A stretch of 64,000 nucleotides of DNA from Bradyrhizobium sp. CCGUVB1N3 (lineage in GTDB: Bacteria; Pseudomonadota; Alphaproteobacteria; Rhizobiales; Xanthobacteraceae). The notes under the pieces were generated by a model. That model was given only the letters and a program-made list of their open reading frames with translations, was not told the origin of the DNA and searched no databases. Both the position numbers and the translations under genes were made by a program. Location of the stretch: the NCBI RefSeq assembly GCF_024199925.1, contig NZ_JANADR010000001.1, forward strand, positions 7,443,501 to 7,507,500, in the 5' to 3' direction. Position 1 is the first letter of the stretch; each line of letters begins with the position of its first letter. Shown in pieces: positions 27,941 to 35,823 of this stretch.

Positions 27941-29070
27941 ATCAACGTCATATCAATAAGATGTTCAGGGCCGTCTCTATGAAGGAGGGCCTGCTACCTG
28001 TGAAAGTCACGCCGGTCTATGAAAAGAAGATCAAGGAAGAAGTTGCGGCGCTGGGCAATCATCTGGGGCCACTTCACCGACTGTCCTTTCCAACGCAGGA
28101 CAGGATTTCATTGAGGGCACCTAACGAGGTAAAGTATTTCGTTGATGACAGATCAAATGTACGTGGACGCGCCAACAAAACCTCCATAGTGCGACAGTAC
28201 GCAGATCGCGCACTCTTTCTAACTACCTCGAAGTGCTTTGGGAGCTGTCAGTATTGCTTCCGCACGGACATGCTTGGCGAGAACGCTTTAATTGACGAGC
28301 CAAATGAACAAGATGCGGACCTGCGCTGGCTGATTGAGTACCTTCGCAGCCAACCAGAAGTCACTGAGGTGATCCTGTCTGGTGGAGATCCGTTGATGCT
28401 GCCAGCATCGCGGCTGGAGGCAATCATCGAAGCAATTCGATTGGTTCCATCGGTTAAGTCAATCCGAATTCATACAAGGGCGATCGTGTATGAACCAAAA
28501 GCGCTCTCTGCAGAGAAGATCGGTATCCTTGCGAAAAACGGCCTTCGCGTCACCTTTCACGTCGTGCACCCATACGAAATCTGCGAAGAAGTCTCCGAAA
28601 AGATCGCCGATCTTCGACAGCACAAGATTAGGCTCTACAATCAATTTCCGCTGCTGCGAAACACCAATGATCATCAAATAGTACTTCATCGTCTGCTAGA
28701 AAGGCTCGACGAGATGGGCGTGCGCAATCTATCAATCTTCATTCCGGATCCTATCAACTTCTCCGCGGCGTTCCGCGTGCGTTTGGGTCGCGTCTGGCAC
28801 ATTGCAGATCAACTTAGCCTGTTTTCACCATCATGGATCAACTCGACGCGCTTTGTGTTCGACTCCAATCGTGGAAAGGTGAGGCGAGAACATTATACCG
28901 AGACGAACAGCGAGACCGATGTCGCCATCTTCGTGCGTGACGGAAATTCAATTCCCTTCCCAGATTTCCCTGAGCATCTCGATGTCCCAGGAGAGCTCGA
29001 AGTCATGCTGTGGAAGGAAGCTGGGAGAGGCGTTCATCGTCGGCTAGCCCGGCAGGCCGGCACCGAGTAG
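27937..29070 (+). CDS. Lysine 2,3-aminomutase-like radical SAM enzyme
   Basis: 377 residues from the ATG at 27937. The radical SAM motif is C100-x3-C104-x2-C107 in SKCFGSCQYCFR, followed by ILSGGDPLMLP (146-156) as in KamA-type aminomutases. K314 in FDSNRGKVRREHY sits where the PLP lysine of lysine 2,3-aminomutase lies, but the usual glycine-rich setting is changed, so the substrate may not be lysine. The family moves an amino group from C2 to C3 of an amino acid. Coupled to the permease, it suggests uptake and conversion of an amino acid, or making of a beta-amino acid. The G+C is low. Confidence 0.8.
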   Translation: MNQRHINKMFRAVSMKEGLLPVKVTPVYEKKIKEEVAALGNHLGPLHRLSFPTQDRISLRAPNEVKYFVDDRSNVRGRANKTSIVRQYADRALFLTTSKCFGSCQYCFRTDMLGENALIDEPNEQDADLRWLIEYLRSQPEVTEVILSGGDPLMLPASRLEAIIEAIRLVPSVKSIRIHTRAIVYEPKALSAEKIGILAKNGLRVTFHVVHPYEICEEVSEKIADLRQHKIRLYNQFPLLRNTNDHQIVLHRLLERLDEMGVRNLSIFIPDPINFSAAFRVRLGRVWHIADQLSLFSPSWINSTRFVFDSNRGKVRREHYTETNSETDVAIFVRDGNSIPFPDFPEHLDVPGELEVMLWKEAGRGVHRRLARQAGTE

Positions 29071-29074
29071 CGGC

Positions 29075-29431
29075 GGGTCTCAGAAGCTTTTGCAATTCCG
29101 TCCTGAGCGAACCGTTATCGCCAAGGAAGCTCGTGATTATCGCGGGCATGAATGTTTTGGCGTAAAGTTGAGCGGGTGGCCGGCATGGCGACTGAGAAGA
29201 TGCATAAAGGCCAACTGCGATCTGCCGTTCTCCTCGCGAAACGGATGAAGCCGGATGCTCAAGCTTCTTGAATAACTGATCCATGCTTGAGGCGATGTGC
29301 TCGGGGTAGCAGAACCAGTTCCCTCCCTTTGCTGTGTGGACGGTCCGGTGCTTCCCGGCCCACGTATAAACGTCCCGGAACAGATGATGATGGACGCTTT
29401 TATAATGCGCTGACGTAAAGCGCCCTCTCGA
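29075..29431 (-). pseudogene. Frameshifted Fic-domain gene
   Basis: The start of a Fic fold is read in one frame (FTSAHYKSVHHHLFRDVYTW; GNWFCYPEHIASSMDQLF; about 29428-29263). The catalytic loop is in another frame (RLHPFREENGRSQLAFMHLL, about 29253-29190), and the C-terminal piece returns to the first frame (FMPAIITSFLGDNG). The canonical loop is HPFxxGNGR; here the Gly is Glu. Fic proteins transfer AMP or other groups to target proteins. Two frameshifts and the changed loop make an active product unlikely. Confidence 0.65.
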
Positions 29432-29447
29432 ACTCGGCGTCGCAACG

Positions 29448-30686
29448 CTAAGGTGCACGACCGCTGAGTCGATCTTGCAATGCCTTCCGACGGACGACGA
29501 GGTTGTCGAGGTGCAACAGCAGCTCATCATCAGGTCGCTGTCTCTGCGCCAATCGTCCAACCAGCGCCCGCGTGGCCTCGAGCACAAAGACGCCGCAATC
29601 ATAATTGTTCTGCTGCTGAGCTATGCGCGCTGGCTGTAGTCTGGCACCTAACCTTCCTGAGAGATGTTCTGCAATGGAGCTGTTAGATCCTCCGAAGGAG
29701 TCGTAGTGATAGGCAATCATCCCTTCCGGTGCTCGGCGATCAATGAGCAGCAGCGACCAATGTTTGCCGCGGCGAGCGGGGTCCGCAGCGCTGGCATCGC
29801 TCACTGGCAGGAACAGGAAGTCGGCTGTATCATTCTCGTGCTCGTCTTCGACGACCGCCTGCAGGGCTGTCAGAAGTTCGAACTCGGACTCGGTCCAGCG
29901 CAGCAGGTGGGCCATGGCAGGCCGCACGAACCGCGTCCGCGCGGCCAGATCCGGATTGTCGGTCTGCCATTCTTGCTCCAGGAGCATGTAATCCGCCGTG
30001 ATATGCTGGTCACCCAGCCATTCCGTGGCGCCGAGCTTCAGCCGACGCTGCGGCGGGATGCCAGATCCGGACGCCTGTCTATCCGGTTGGCCCAGACGTA
30101 CGGTCGACTTTTTGCGACGACTCCCCTTGAAGGCTTTGCCAAGCCCTAACTTAAAACACCACCACCGTCCGAAGCATTTGCCATCCGACGTCCGTGTCGC
30201 AGACCTCTCCGCCCCGGTCGATGACGATGTCTTTTCCGCATTTTTCGGGAAGTCTTCGATGAACGCCCCTACGGGTTCGTGAGATCGAAGTCCGCGTCCA
30301 GGAATGAGCGTAACGCGAAGTCCAAGCGGATTGTTTAGAGTCGCCTCCTTTGTCCCTTGCCCGAGCTTCGTCGTGTAAGGCCGACCATGGATGTAAAAAT
30401 GTGTCTGCGGCCGGAGCGGTGTCGCCGGCAAGACGCACTTTCTGTGGAGTGAACCGATCAGGGCATCGGGCGCCGATTGGCAACCATGATCCCATCCCAA
30501 GCCGACGATATGTGTGAAGTCTTCCACTGGCACGGTAGCCTGTATGTCGACCGCGGAGTGCGATACTTGGAATGGCAGTTCCAAGCGGCTCAAAGCGCCC
30601 CTTAACCCTGGAGGCGAAGGTCGCGCAGGATCGCCGAAGGCCACGGATGGCTCTGCACTTACCGACCGCGATGGTGACATTGGCAA
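29448..30686 (-). CDS. nopD: NopD-like C48 (Ulp1/SUMO protease) effector, 5'-truncated
   Basis: The frame covers 412 residues. The C-terminal peptidase has WLGDQHITADYMLLEQEW, then the triad H309 (GKHWSLLLIDRR), D329 (YHYDSFGG) and C364 (QQQNNYDCGVFVLEATRAL), with a Gln-rich oxyanion segment before the Cys. This matches the Ulp1-like domain of the Bradyrhizobium effector NopD, which removes SUMO in plant cells. NopD is much longer; here the first 25-30 codons overlap IS66 transposase sequence, so the original N-terminus and secretion signal are missing. The protease domain looks intact, delivery probably is not. Confidence 0.7.
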   Translation of the reverse strand: MPMSPSRSVSAEPSVAFGDPARPSPPGLRGALSRLELPFQVSHSAVDIQATVPVEDFTHIVGLGWDHGCQSAPDALIGSLHRKCVLPATPLRPQTHFYIHGRPYTTKLGQGTKEATLNNPLGLRVTLIPGRGLRSHEPVGAFIEDFPKNAEKTSSSTGAERSATRTSDGKCFGRWWCFKLGLGKAFKGSRRKKSTVRLGQPDRQASGSGIPPQRRLKLGATEWLGDQHITADYMLLEQEWQTDNPDLAARTRFVRPAMAHLLRWTESEFELLTALQAVVEDEHENDTADFLFLPVSDASAADPARRGKHWSLLLIDRRAPEGMIAYHYDSFGGSNSSIAEHLSGRLGARLQPARIAQQQNNYDCGVFVLEATRALVGRLAQRQRPDDELLLHLDNLVVRRKALQDRLSGRAP

Positions 30687-31520
30687 CGTCCTCGTAAAGG
30701 TCCCGTCGCGGGATTGGCTGAAATTGAAGGGACATAGTCTCCGCTCGCACGCCGAAGATCAAGCTCTTCAATGTGACGATCTCTGCGCGCAGATCGTCGT
30801 TCTCCGCCTTCGAAAGCCAGCACCATCTCGGCGAGAGCCCGCAGGGTCAGAGGGGAGATCTTCAGGGCGAAGCGCCATATCGCAGAGCTACACGAACACA
30901 CTCGCAGTCGCCGGCAAAACAAGACGATTCAGGCAACTTTCGTCGGCCGCTTCGTCACCTTCGGGACCACACGCGACCACTCCGCAAGACCTTCGATCAG
31001 CATCGCCAGTTGCGCCCCCGTCACCAGCATCGTGCCCTCGCGAACAGGAGGCCAGGCGAAGCCCTATCCTCGAGCCACTTCGTCGCTAGAACTATTCCCG
31101 AGCCGTCAAAAACGAGAAGCTTCAAACGATCCGACCGCTTCGATCGGAAGACATAAACGTCGCGGTGTAGGGCTTTGCCGCTCAACCCCTCCGCCACCAG
31201 CGCGACCAGGCCATGAACTCCTTTGCGAAAGTCAATCGGCTGCGTCGCGACGAACACACGGACCATTGGACCGAACGAGATCATCGCGTCGACCTCACCG
31301 CCGCCAGCACGCGCTCCAGCGTCGCGGCGTCGACGCCGAAGGGCACGCGCAGCGTCGCGCCCGCGATCATCACCTCGACCGCTCGGCCGGCCCCGTCAGC
31401 ACGCGAGGCTTGCCGATCGCATTCGGCCGAGCCTCGACGGCGTCGTCGAGCCTGACCTGTACGAACTGCGGCGCTTCACTCGACACGAGCCGCGCCTGGC
31501 GCCGCCACACACTGAGCAGT
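30640..31520 (-). mobile_element. IS66-family remnant (tnpA, tnpB, tnpC pieces)
   Basis: In transcription order: the tnpA end (QARLVSSEAPQFVQVRLDDA, then after a frameshift VEVMIAGATLRVPFGVDAAT); tnpB from 31284 (RVFVATQPIDFRKGVHGLVA) with a frameshift near 31050, after which GAQLAMLIEGLAEWSRVVPK is read in another frame; and the tnpC start (MALRPEDLPSDP, then LKSLIFGVRAE). tnpC breaks off at about 30640 where nopD sequence begins. The element is dead and truncated at both ends. Confidence 0.75.
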
Positions 31521-31589
31521 CCCCGGTTAAACCCGCAACATGGAAAGGAGATTCGCGACGATCTCCGCGCAGGTCTGGTCCATGCCATT

Positions 31590-32632
31590 AACTCGCGATC
31601 CTGGCCGGGGACAAACACCACGATGACGACGGTCGAGCGGCATTGGCGGCGCACGAGATTCTGAACGCCGCTGGGCGCGCCGGCCGCGCCGGTCATTTGG
31701 CAAACGGCATCGTGTTGCTCATTCCCGAGCCTATTGCGACCTTCGACACGCAACTGCGACCGGTCCAGGTGGCGCTCGACAAACTGAGAAACGTGTTGCC
31801 CGCCGATGACAAAATGCGTTGCTATCGCAGACCCGATCACCCGCGTTCTCGATCGAATACAAGCGGGGGATACGAATAGCTTGGACGTGCGGTATTTCGT
31901 GAGCCGCATTCAAGCGGCGGAAGATCCCGAGCAGGCGGCGGCCAAGGCTCTTACGTTGGTTCGCAGGTCGTTTTCCAAGTACCTCGCCGAGCGGCAGAAC
32001 GCGATGCAGGCGTTCGAGGAGAAGGTGACGGCGCTCCAAGCAGTCATCGCAGAGGGAGCGGATGCGAACGTGGACGTTTACGCGATTGCCGCGTCCCACG
32101 GACTTACGGCCGAGCCACTGACCGCAGTGCGTGCGCGCATGGAGGAACCAAACAAGGTGGGCCGCCAACGGCTGCGGAGTTCGCGAAATTGAAGGGCGCG
32201 CTGTCGCTCTGGTTACAAGGCAGACCTTACCGAGAGATAGAGGCGCGGCTGGGTGTCGCGGCGGCGGTAGTAAAATGCTGCCCGCGAGCTCGCGACTTGA
32301 TCTTGAAGCTCGCTAACAGGCGCCTCTATTTGGTCTTGAGCGCTGTGGGCGAGATAGCCAAGCAATTGTATGCCGACCGTGAGATCGCTCCGCCGCAGCC
32401 GTCAGTGTTGGAAACACTCGCTGCAGCTGTCCGCAAAGGACTCGATACGCCCCAAAAGGTTGCATATGACCAAGCGTCGGCCACTTCGCGTTCACGCGTT
32501 CGCACACACGCGAGTTTCGCACAGGACATACCGAATCCGCCCGATCTTGCAGGTCACCCCTACGAGGTAGTCCTGGATCAGATTCAGACGAGAATCATGT
32601 TCGCGGGGATCAGAAATGTGACGCCGACCTGA
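31590..32632 (+). pseudogene. Helicase-like gene, 3' half, frameshifted
   Basis: LAGDKHHDDDGRAALAAHEI and LNAAGRAGRAGHLANG (frame of 31601) carry the GRAGR-type motif VI of superfamily 2 helicases. The protein continues after a frameshift as PITRVLDRIQAGDTNSLDVR (frame of 31806, to about 32150), then after another as LKGALSLWLQGRPYREIEAR (frame of 32189, to 32632). The ATPase core upstream is absent, cut at the IS66 remnant. At least two frameshifts leave no intact product. Confidence 0.6.
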
Positions 32633-32993
32633 AGGTTTAAGCCCGGCGGCGGTCGCAAAGACCCCCGGTCGCGCCCTCGGCTATCCAGCCCGGTCACAGA
32701 ACGGAAAGCCTAACTCCTGGAACGCGGCGACGGTCCTCCTCGCGCGGCAGTCGCGGTCGAACTAGGTGCGATTGATCAACCGCGCCCCAGGATGTATCTA
32801 TGAGACATCCCTCGCGTGTAAGTCTCGATCGGCCAGACTTCGGAAAATCAATGGGTTGCGCTGGATCTGGTAGCGGGGGAGCGCTACGAACGGTCCCCCA
32901 CCCAATTCGAGCCATTGTTTTCAAAGACTTACCGGGTGGCCTAGCAAGGGGCTGGCGCACTTCCCGCCGCATGGTCTCCGAAGGACCCACCGC
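32633..32993. other. Gap with a possible recombinase 3' remnant
   Basis: At about 32869 the sequence GGTAGCGGGGGAGCGCTAC also occurs at 37385 inside the serine recombinase gene. In frame it reads LVAGERYERSPTQFEPLFSK, like the end of a large serine recombinase. Nothing else is recognisable. Confidence 0.35.
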
Positions 32994-33153
32994 GACCATC
33001 GTGCAGGCAGCACGCCTGCCCGTTGATTACGTGAAGGCCCTGTTGAACCACAACGACAAGGGCGTGACTGGCGCGTACGCCCGGTGGCATATGTTCGATG
33101 AGAAGCGCGAAGCGACTAATGCTATCGCGGAGCACATGGGCGGCCTTCTCTGA
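32994..33153 (+). pseudogene. Tyrosine integrase, C-terminal fragment
   Basis: The last 53 codons (TIVQAARLPVDYVKALLNHN; DKGVTGAYARWHMFDEKREA) match the end of P4-type tyrosine integrases, including the Tyr of GAYAR. The catalytic Arg and His boxes upstream are missing. Confidence 0.6.
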
Positions 33154-33169
33154 GATCATCCTCGCGGCG

Positions 33170-33340
33170 TTACTCCCGCACGGGAGTATTGGCGTCCGTA
33201 CTCTTCACAAGCTCAATGGCAGCAAGGCAATCAACTTTGTTGTGATAGCCCTCGCCGGAATTGGCGATTTTGCGTTCGTTCCCCGCGTGCAACGTCCAAC
33301 GCCACTGTTTACCCGCGTCCTGGTACAGATAGAAGTACAT
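33170..33340 (-). CDS. DUF1508 (YegP-like) small protein
   Basis: 56 residues from the ATG at 33340; an upstream in-frame start at 33382 adds 14 unrelated residues. MYFYLYQDAGKQWRWTLHAG followed by NSGEGYHNKVDCLAAIELVK is the single DUF1508 repeat. The function of this family is unknown. It sits between an integrase end and copy 1 of the structured repeat. Confidence 0.8.
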   Translation of the reverse strand: MYFYLYQDAGKQWRWTLHAGNERKIANSGEGYHNKVDCLAAIELVKSTDANTPVRE

Positions 33341-33451
33341 GGCCTCGACCTCCCGAGTTGTTTCCGCGCACATCTGCGACAAATAGGGGGAAACCGCAAA
33401 AAAAAAGCAGCGCGGACGTGACTCGGCGCCAGTCAGAGATGCGCGAGAGAG

Positions 33452-33663
33452 TGCCCGACGCTGTCCCTACCACGTCCGCGCTGCCAGCGAAGTTTGCGGC
33501 GATGACTCGGCGCTCGCGTGAAGCGCTGTCCCTACCACGCGCCGCAAACTTTGGTGGCCAGCCTCACCCCTTTGGACTAGCAAAGCTGACCGCCTTGGCC
33601 CTCCGAGAGGCTCAATTCCCAAGGGGGCTACTAAGTAGTATCGCGGAGAAGTACCGCAAGGCA
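33452..33663. repeat. Structured repeat, copy 1
   Basis: Contains GCTGTCCCTACCACG twice, a 12-bp inverted repeat AAGTTTGCGGCG (33490-33501) / CGCCGCAAACTT (33540-33551), GGACTAGCAAAGCTGACC (33573-33590) and GAGAAGTACCGCAAG near the end. All of these recur in copy 2 at 46417-46640. Confidence 0.75.
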
Positions 33664-33854
33664 TCAACCAATCCTGGTAGGTGCAAGGGAGACCATTCGC
33701 CGATACAACTTGAGGGGAGTCATTCTCGCATCACCGGCAGGCCACGGAGAGCTGATCTGCGCTCGGTGCATCGAGATCATGTTTCGTCGAGAGATCGCGA
33801 AGCTACCGCGTGAGAATTGAAACGGGGCAGCGCCCGTCACCTTGGGCCACCGAT
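33664..33854. other. Gap, nothing recognised
   Basis: The open frame running through copy 1 (33358-33813) continues here without known similarity. Confidence 0.3.
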
Positions 33855-34490
33855 TTATTCCGATTTGCCTGCTCTGACCGCGTCCAGCGCGAGCGCGAGC
33901 CTAGCTTGCAGGAAGTTCGCCTGCCGCACGAACTCGAGACTCTCAGCCTCGTTTGGCATGTCTGCCTCTCCGTGAGCTATCGCGTTCCTCGCATTTCTCA
34001 AGCTTCGGTAAAGAACGATCAAATCCTTTGTGACGTAGCCCCGACGCAAGAGCATCTCCATTAGCGTCACGCCCCTCGCCTTAATCCCGAGCGCGTCTCC
34101 TAGCTCATTGAGCACTCGTTCTGTTTCTTCAAATGCGGCAAATACAGTTCGAATCGATAGCGTCCGACTCGACGTCATTTCTACAAATCTGTCGAAGTTG
34201 GCTGACCATAATCCGCCGGTCATAGCAGCTTCGGCCGCGCTCTTCTCTAAGTGAAGCTTTGACTCATCTGGCGGCGGAAGTGGGGGCGGCGGCCCCTGTG
34301 ACTCTTCGATTATGTCCGTTCCTCTAGAAAGCAACTGTCCGAACTTCACGGTCGCGCCGCCGAAACTTAGCTCTAGAACACGCTCGGCTAGCGAACCTAA
34401 GTGCTTGCGGACAGCGAATGCGATGACGAGCACAACAGCAGGCCAAATCAAATGGCCTATCATGCTGTCAATGAACTGAAGCCAATTCAT
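33855..34490 (-). CDS. Membrane-anchored HEPN-like protein
   Basis: 211 residues. One membrane segment lies at about residues 10-27 (MIGHLIWPAVVLVIAFAV), then a Pro-rich linker (PPPPLPPPDE near 67-76) and a helical cytoplasmic domain. R168-NAIA-H173 in RSLRNARNAIAHGEA fits the R-x4-H motif of HEPN domains, many of which are RNases in toxin or defence systems. It lies in a small unit with an AlpA-like regulator and a serine recombinase. A defence role is inference; non-catalytic HEPN/DUF4145-like proteins share this motif. Confidence 0.5.
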   Translation of the reverse strand: MNWLQFIDSMIGHLIWPAVVLVIAFAVRKHLGSLAERVLELSFGGATVKFGQLLSRGTDIIEESQGPPPPLPPPDESKLHLEKSAAEAAMTGGLWSANFDRFVEMTSSRTLSIRTVFAAFEETERVLNELGDALGIKARGVTLMEMLLRRGYVTKDLIVLYRSLRNARNAIAHGEADMPNEAESLEFVRQANFLQARLALALDAVRAGKSE

Positions 34491-34626
34491 TTAGCGATTG
34501 CCCCATGCCTTGTTCGCGTCATCCGAGCACTCGCCCGGCTTGCCGCTATACCATATCTTCCTTTTTCGAGCGCGAGCCCGCCACGAACCAACGCGTTCGT
34601 CGCTTTCGCTCCGCAACGATAATCTC

Positions 34627-35043
34627 CTACGGCTGAACACTGCTCTTCGCGACTTCACCGATAAAGAGATAGGTGTGAATGACAGCCAATCGAGCTTCCT
34701 GTTCCGACACGTCAACGTGGACGCCCTTACAGGTCTTTTCATAAATCGCGTCGAGGCGGGCAGCCAAATGCTCGATGCCCGACGCAATTACCTCCTGGGA
34801 CCCAGCACTCTCTTGCTCAGCTACGTACGCTAGTAGTCGGTTCTTGTATTGCTCAACGCCAACCTTTCTAGGCTTACCTGAGGCATCGAAACCGGCTTGC
34901 TTCAATGCGGCATCTGCTTCCTGCTCACGGCGCTTCGAAGCGGTCGGAGCAATCGTTAGCGGCGCGGGTGACGATGTCTCACCTCCGCGAGCCAGGGTCT
35001 CGCGGTCGTCAAACAGCGACCGTGCACTGTAATAGTTCGGCAT
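34627..35043 (-). CDS. Hypothetical protein with HEPN-like C-terminus
   Basis: 138 residues. The N-terminal half is charged (SKRREQEADAALKQAGFDAS). The C-terminal part, LAARLDAIYEKTCKGVHVDV then EQEARLAVIHTYLFIGEVAK, resembles the ending of several uncharacterised proteins linked with abortive-infection-type families. It precedes the membrane-anchored HEPN-like gene on the same strand, with 136 bases between them that contain no convincing ORF. The start codon has no clear ribosome site. No function can be assigned. Confidence 0.5.
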   Translation of the reverse strand: MPNYYSARSLFDDRETLARGGETSSPAPLTIAPTASKRREQEADAALKQAGFDASGKPRKVGVEQYKNRLLAYVAEQESAGSQEVIASGIEHLAARLDAIYEKTCKGVHVDVSEQEARLAVIHTYLFIGEVAKSSVQP

Positions 35044-35070
35044 AATGGCGTCTCGAATATAGCGGGGCTG

Positions 35071-35268
35071 TTACTGGCTATTCCGGGTGTCGTGCGCGTC
35101 GAGGTCTGCTTTTCGCCAACGCGTCTTTCCGTTGACCAGTGACGGGGCAGGAAACCCACCCGCGTTCACCGCACGAATGATCGTCGATCGTCCGACCGGG
35201 TAGCGCCTGAGCACTTCGTCAAAGTCGGCGTATTCTTTGAGCGCTTCCGCGCTCAGGATTTTACTCAT
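35071..35268 (-). CDS. AlpA-like excisionase/regulator
   Basis: 65 residues from the ATG at 35268, with AAGGAG seven bases upstream. VLRRYPVGRSTIIRAVNAGG followed by FPAPSLVNGKTRWRKADLDA is the winged helix-turn-helix of AlpA/Xis proteins. It is the first gene of a minus-strand set reading away from the serine recombinase at 35824. It probably controls excision or expression of this small mobile unit. Confidence 0.75.
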   Translation of the reverse strand: MSKILSAEALKEYADFDEVLRRYPVGRSTIIRAVNAGGFPAPSLVNGKTRWRKADLDAHDTRNSQ

Positions 35269-35492
35269 GAGTTCTCCTTCGCCCGGGCGCTAGCCGCTCG
35301 GGGCGTGTTGTCTCTTCAAGATTGCTGTTGATCCGGCAGGACCGGGACGGGGCTTAAAGACGCGGTCGACTAGGTGCCCGTCCAGCGCTCAGCGCCGATA
35401 CATCTGTGGCCCACCGCAATGGTCGTGCGACCGGATGAATCCCATCGCATTTCGACCATGCTCAGAGTATTTCACAGCACGTCAGAAAAGCT
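35269..35492. other. Divergent intergenic region of the AlpA-like gene
   Basis: About 220 bases before the inverted repeat at 35493; no gene or clear promoter is recognised. Confidence 0.3.
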
Positions 35493-35592
35493 CAACTTAA
35501 TGGACAGGCGTTTTGGGGCTTTTTGGACAGCCGGGCCAACTTTTTTTCCCAGGAAGCCCCCCCTGAATGCCCGCGGTTTGTCCATTAAGTTG
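35493..35592. repeat. Perfect 14-bp inverted repeat upstream of the serine recombinase
   Basis: CAACTTAATGGACA (35493-35506) and TGTCCATTAAGTTG (35579-35592) flank 72 bases that include runs of T and C. The pair lies 230 bases before the recombinase start and could be part of its attachment site or a regulatory hairpin. Confidence 0.6.
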
Positions 35593-35823
35593 ACGATTTC
35601 CAGAGAGCCGTCGCTTAGTGGGGGGCGATATTTCACCCCCGGCAGGCGATGGCAGCAGAGCCCCTACAAAACTGTGGACGGACCACGGCAGGTTTACCCG
35701 CCCCCCAGGGGCGAGGTAAGCTTGACCCTGACGTGCTCGCGTTCGTGGAGGCCCTTGCCCGGTACGCGGCTCGAAAGGACCATGAGGCCCAATCCAAGGG
35801 ACCGCCCACGGGGTTGAACTGAG

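Noticed and set aside
31731..32168. 145-codon minus-strand ORF
   Set aside because: Shadow of the helicase remnant on the plus strand.
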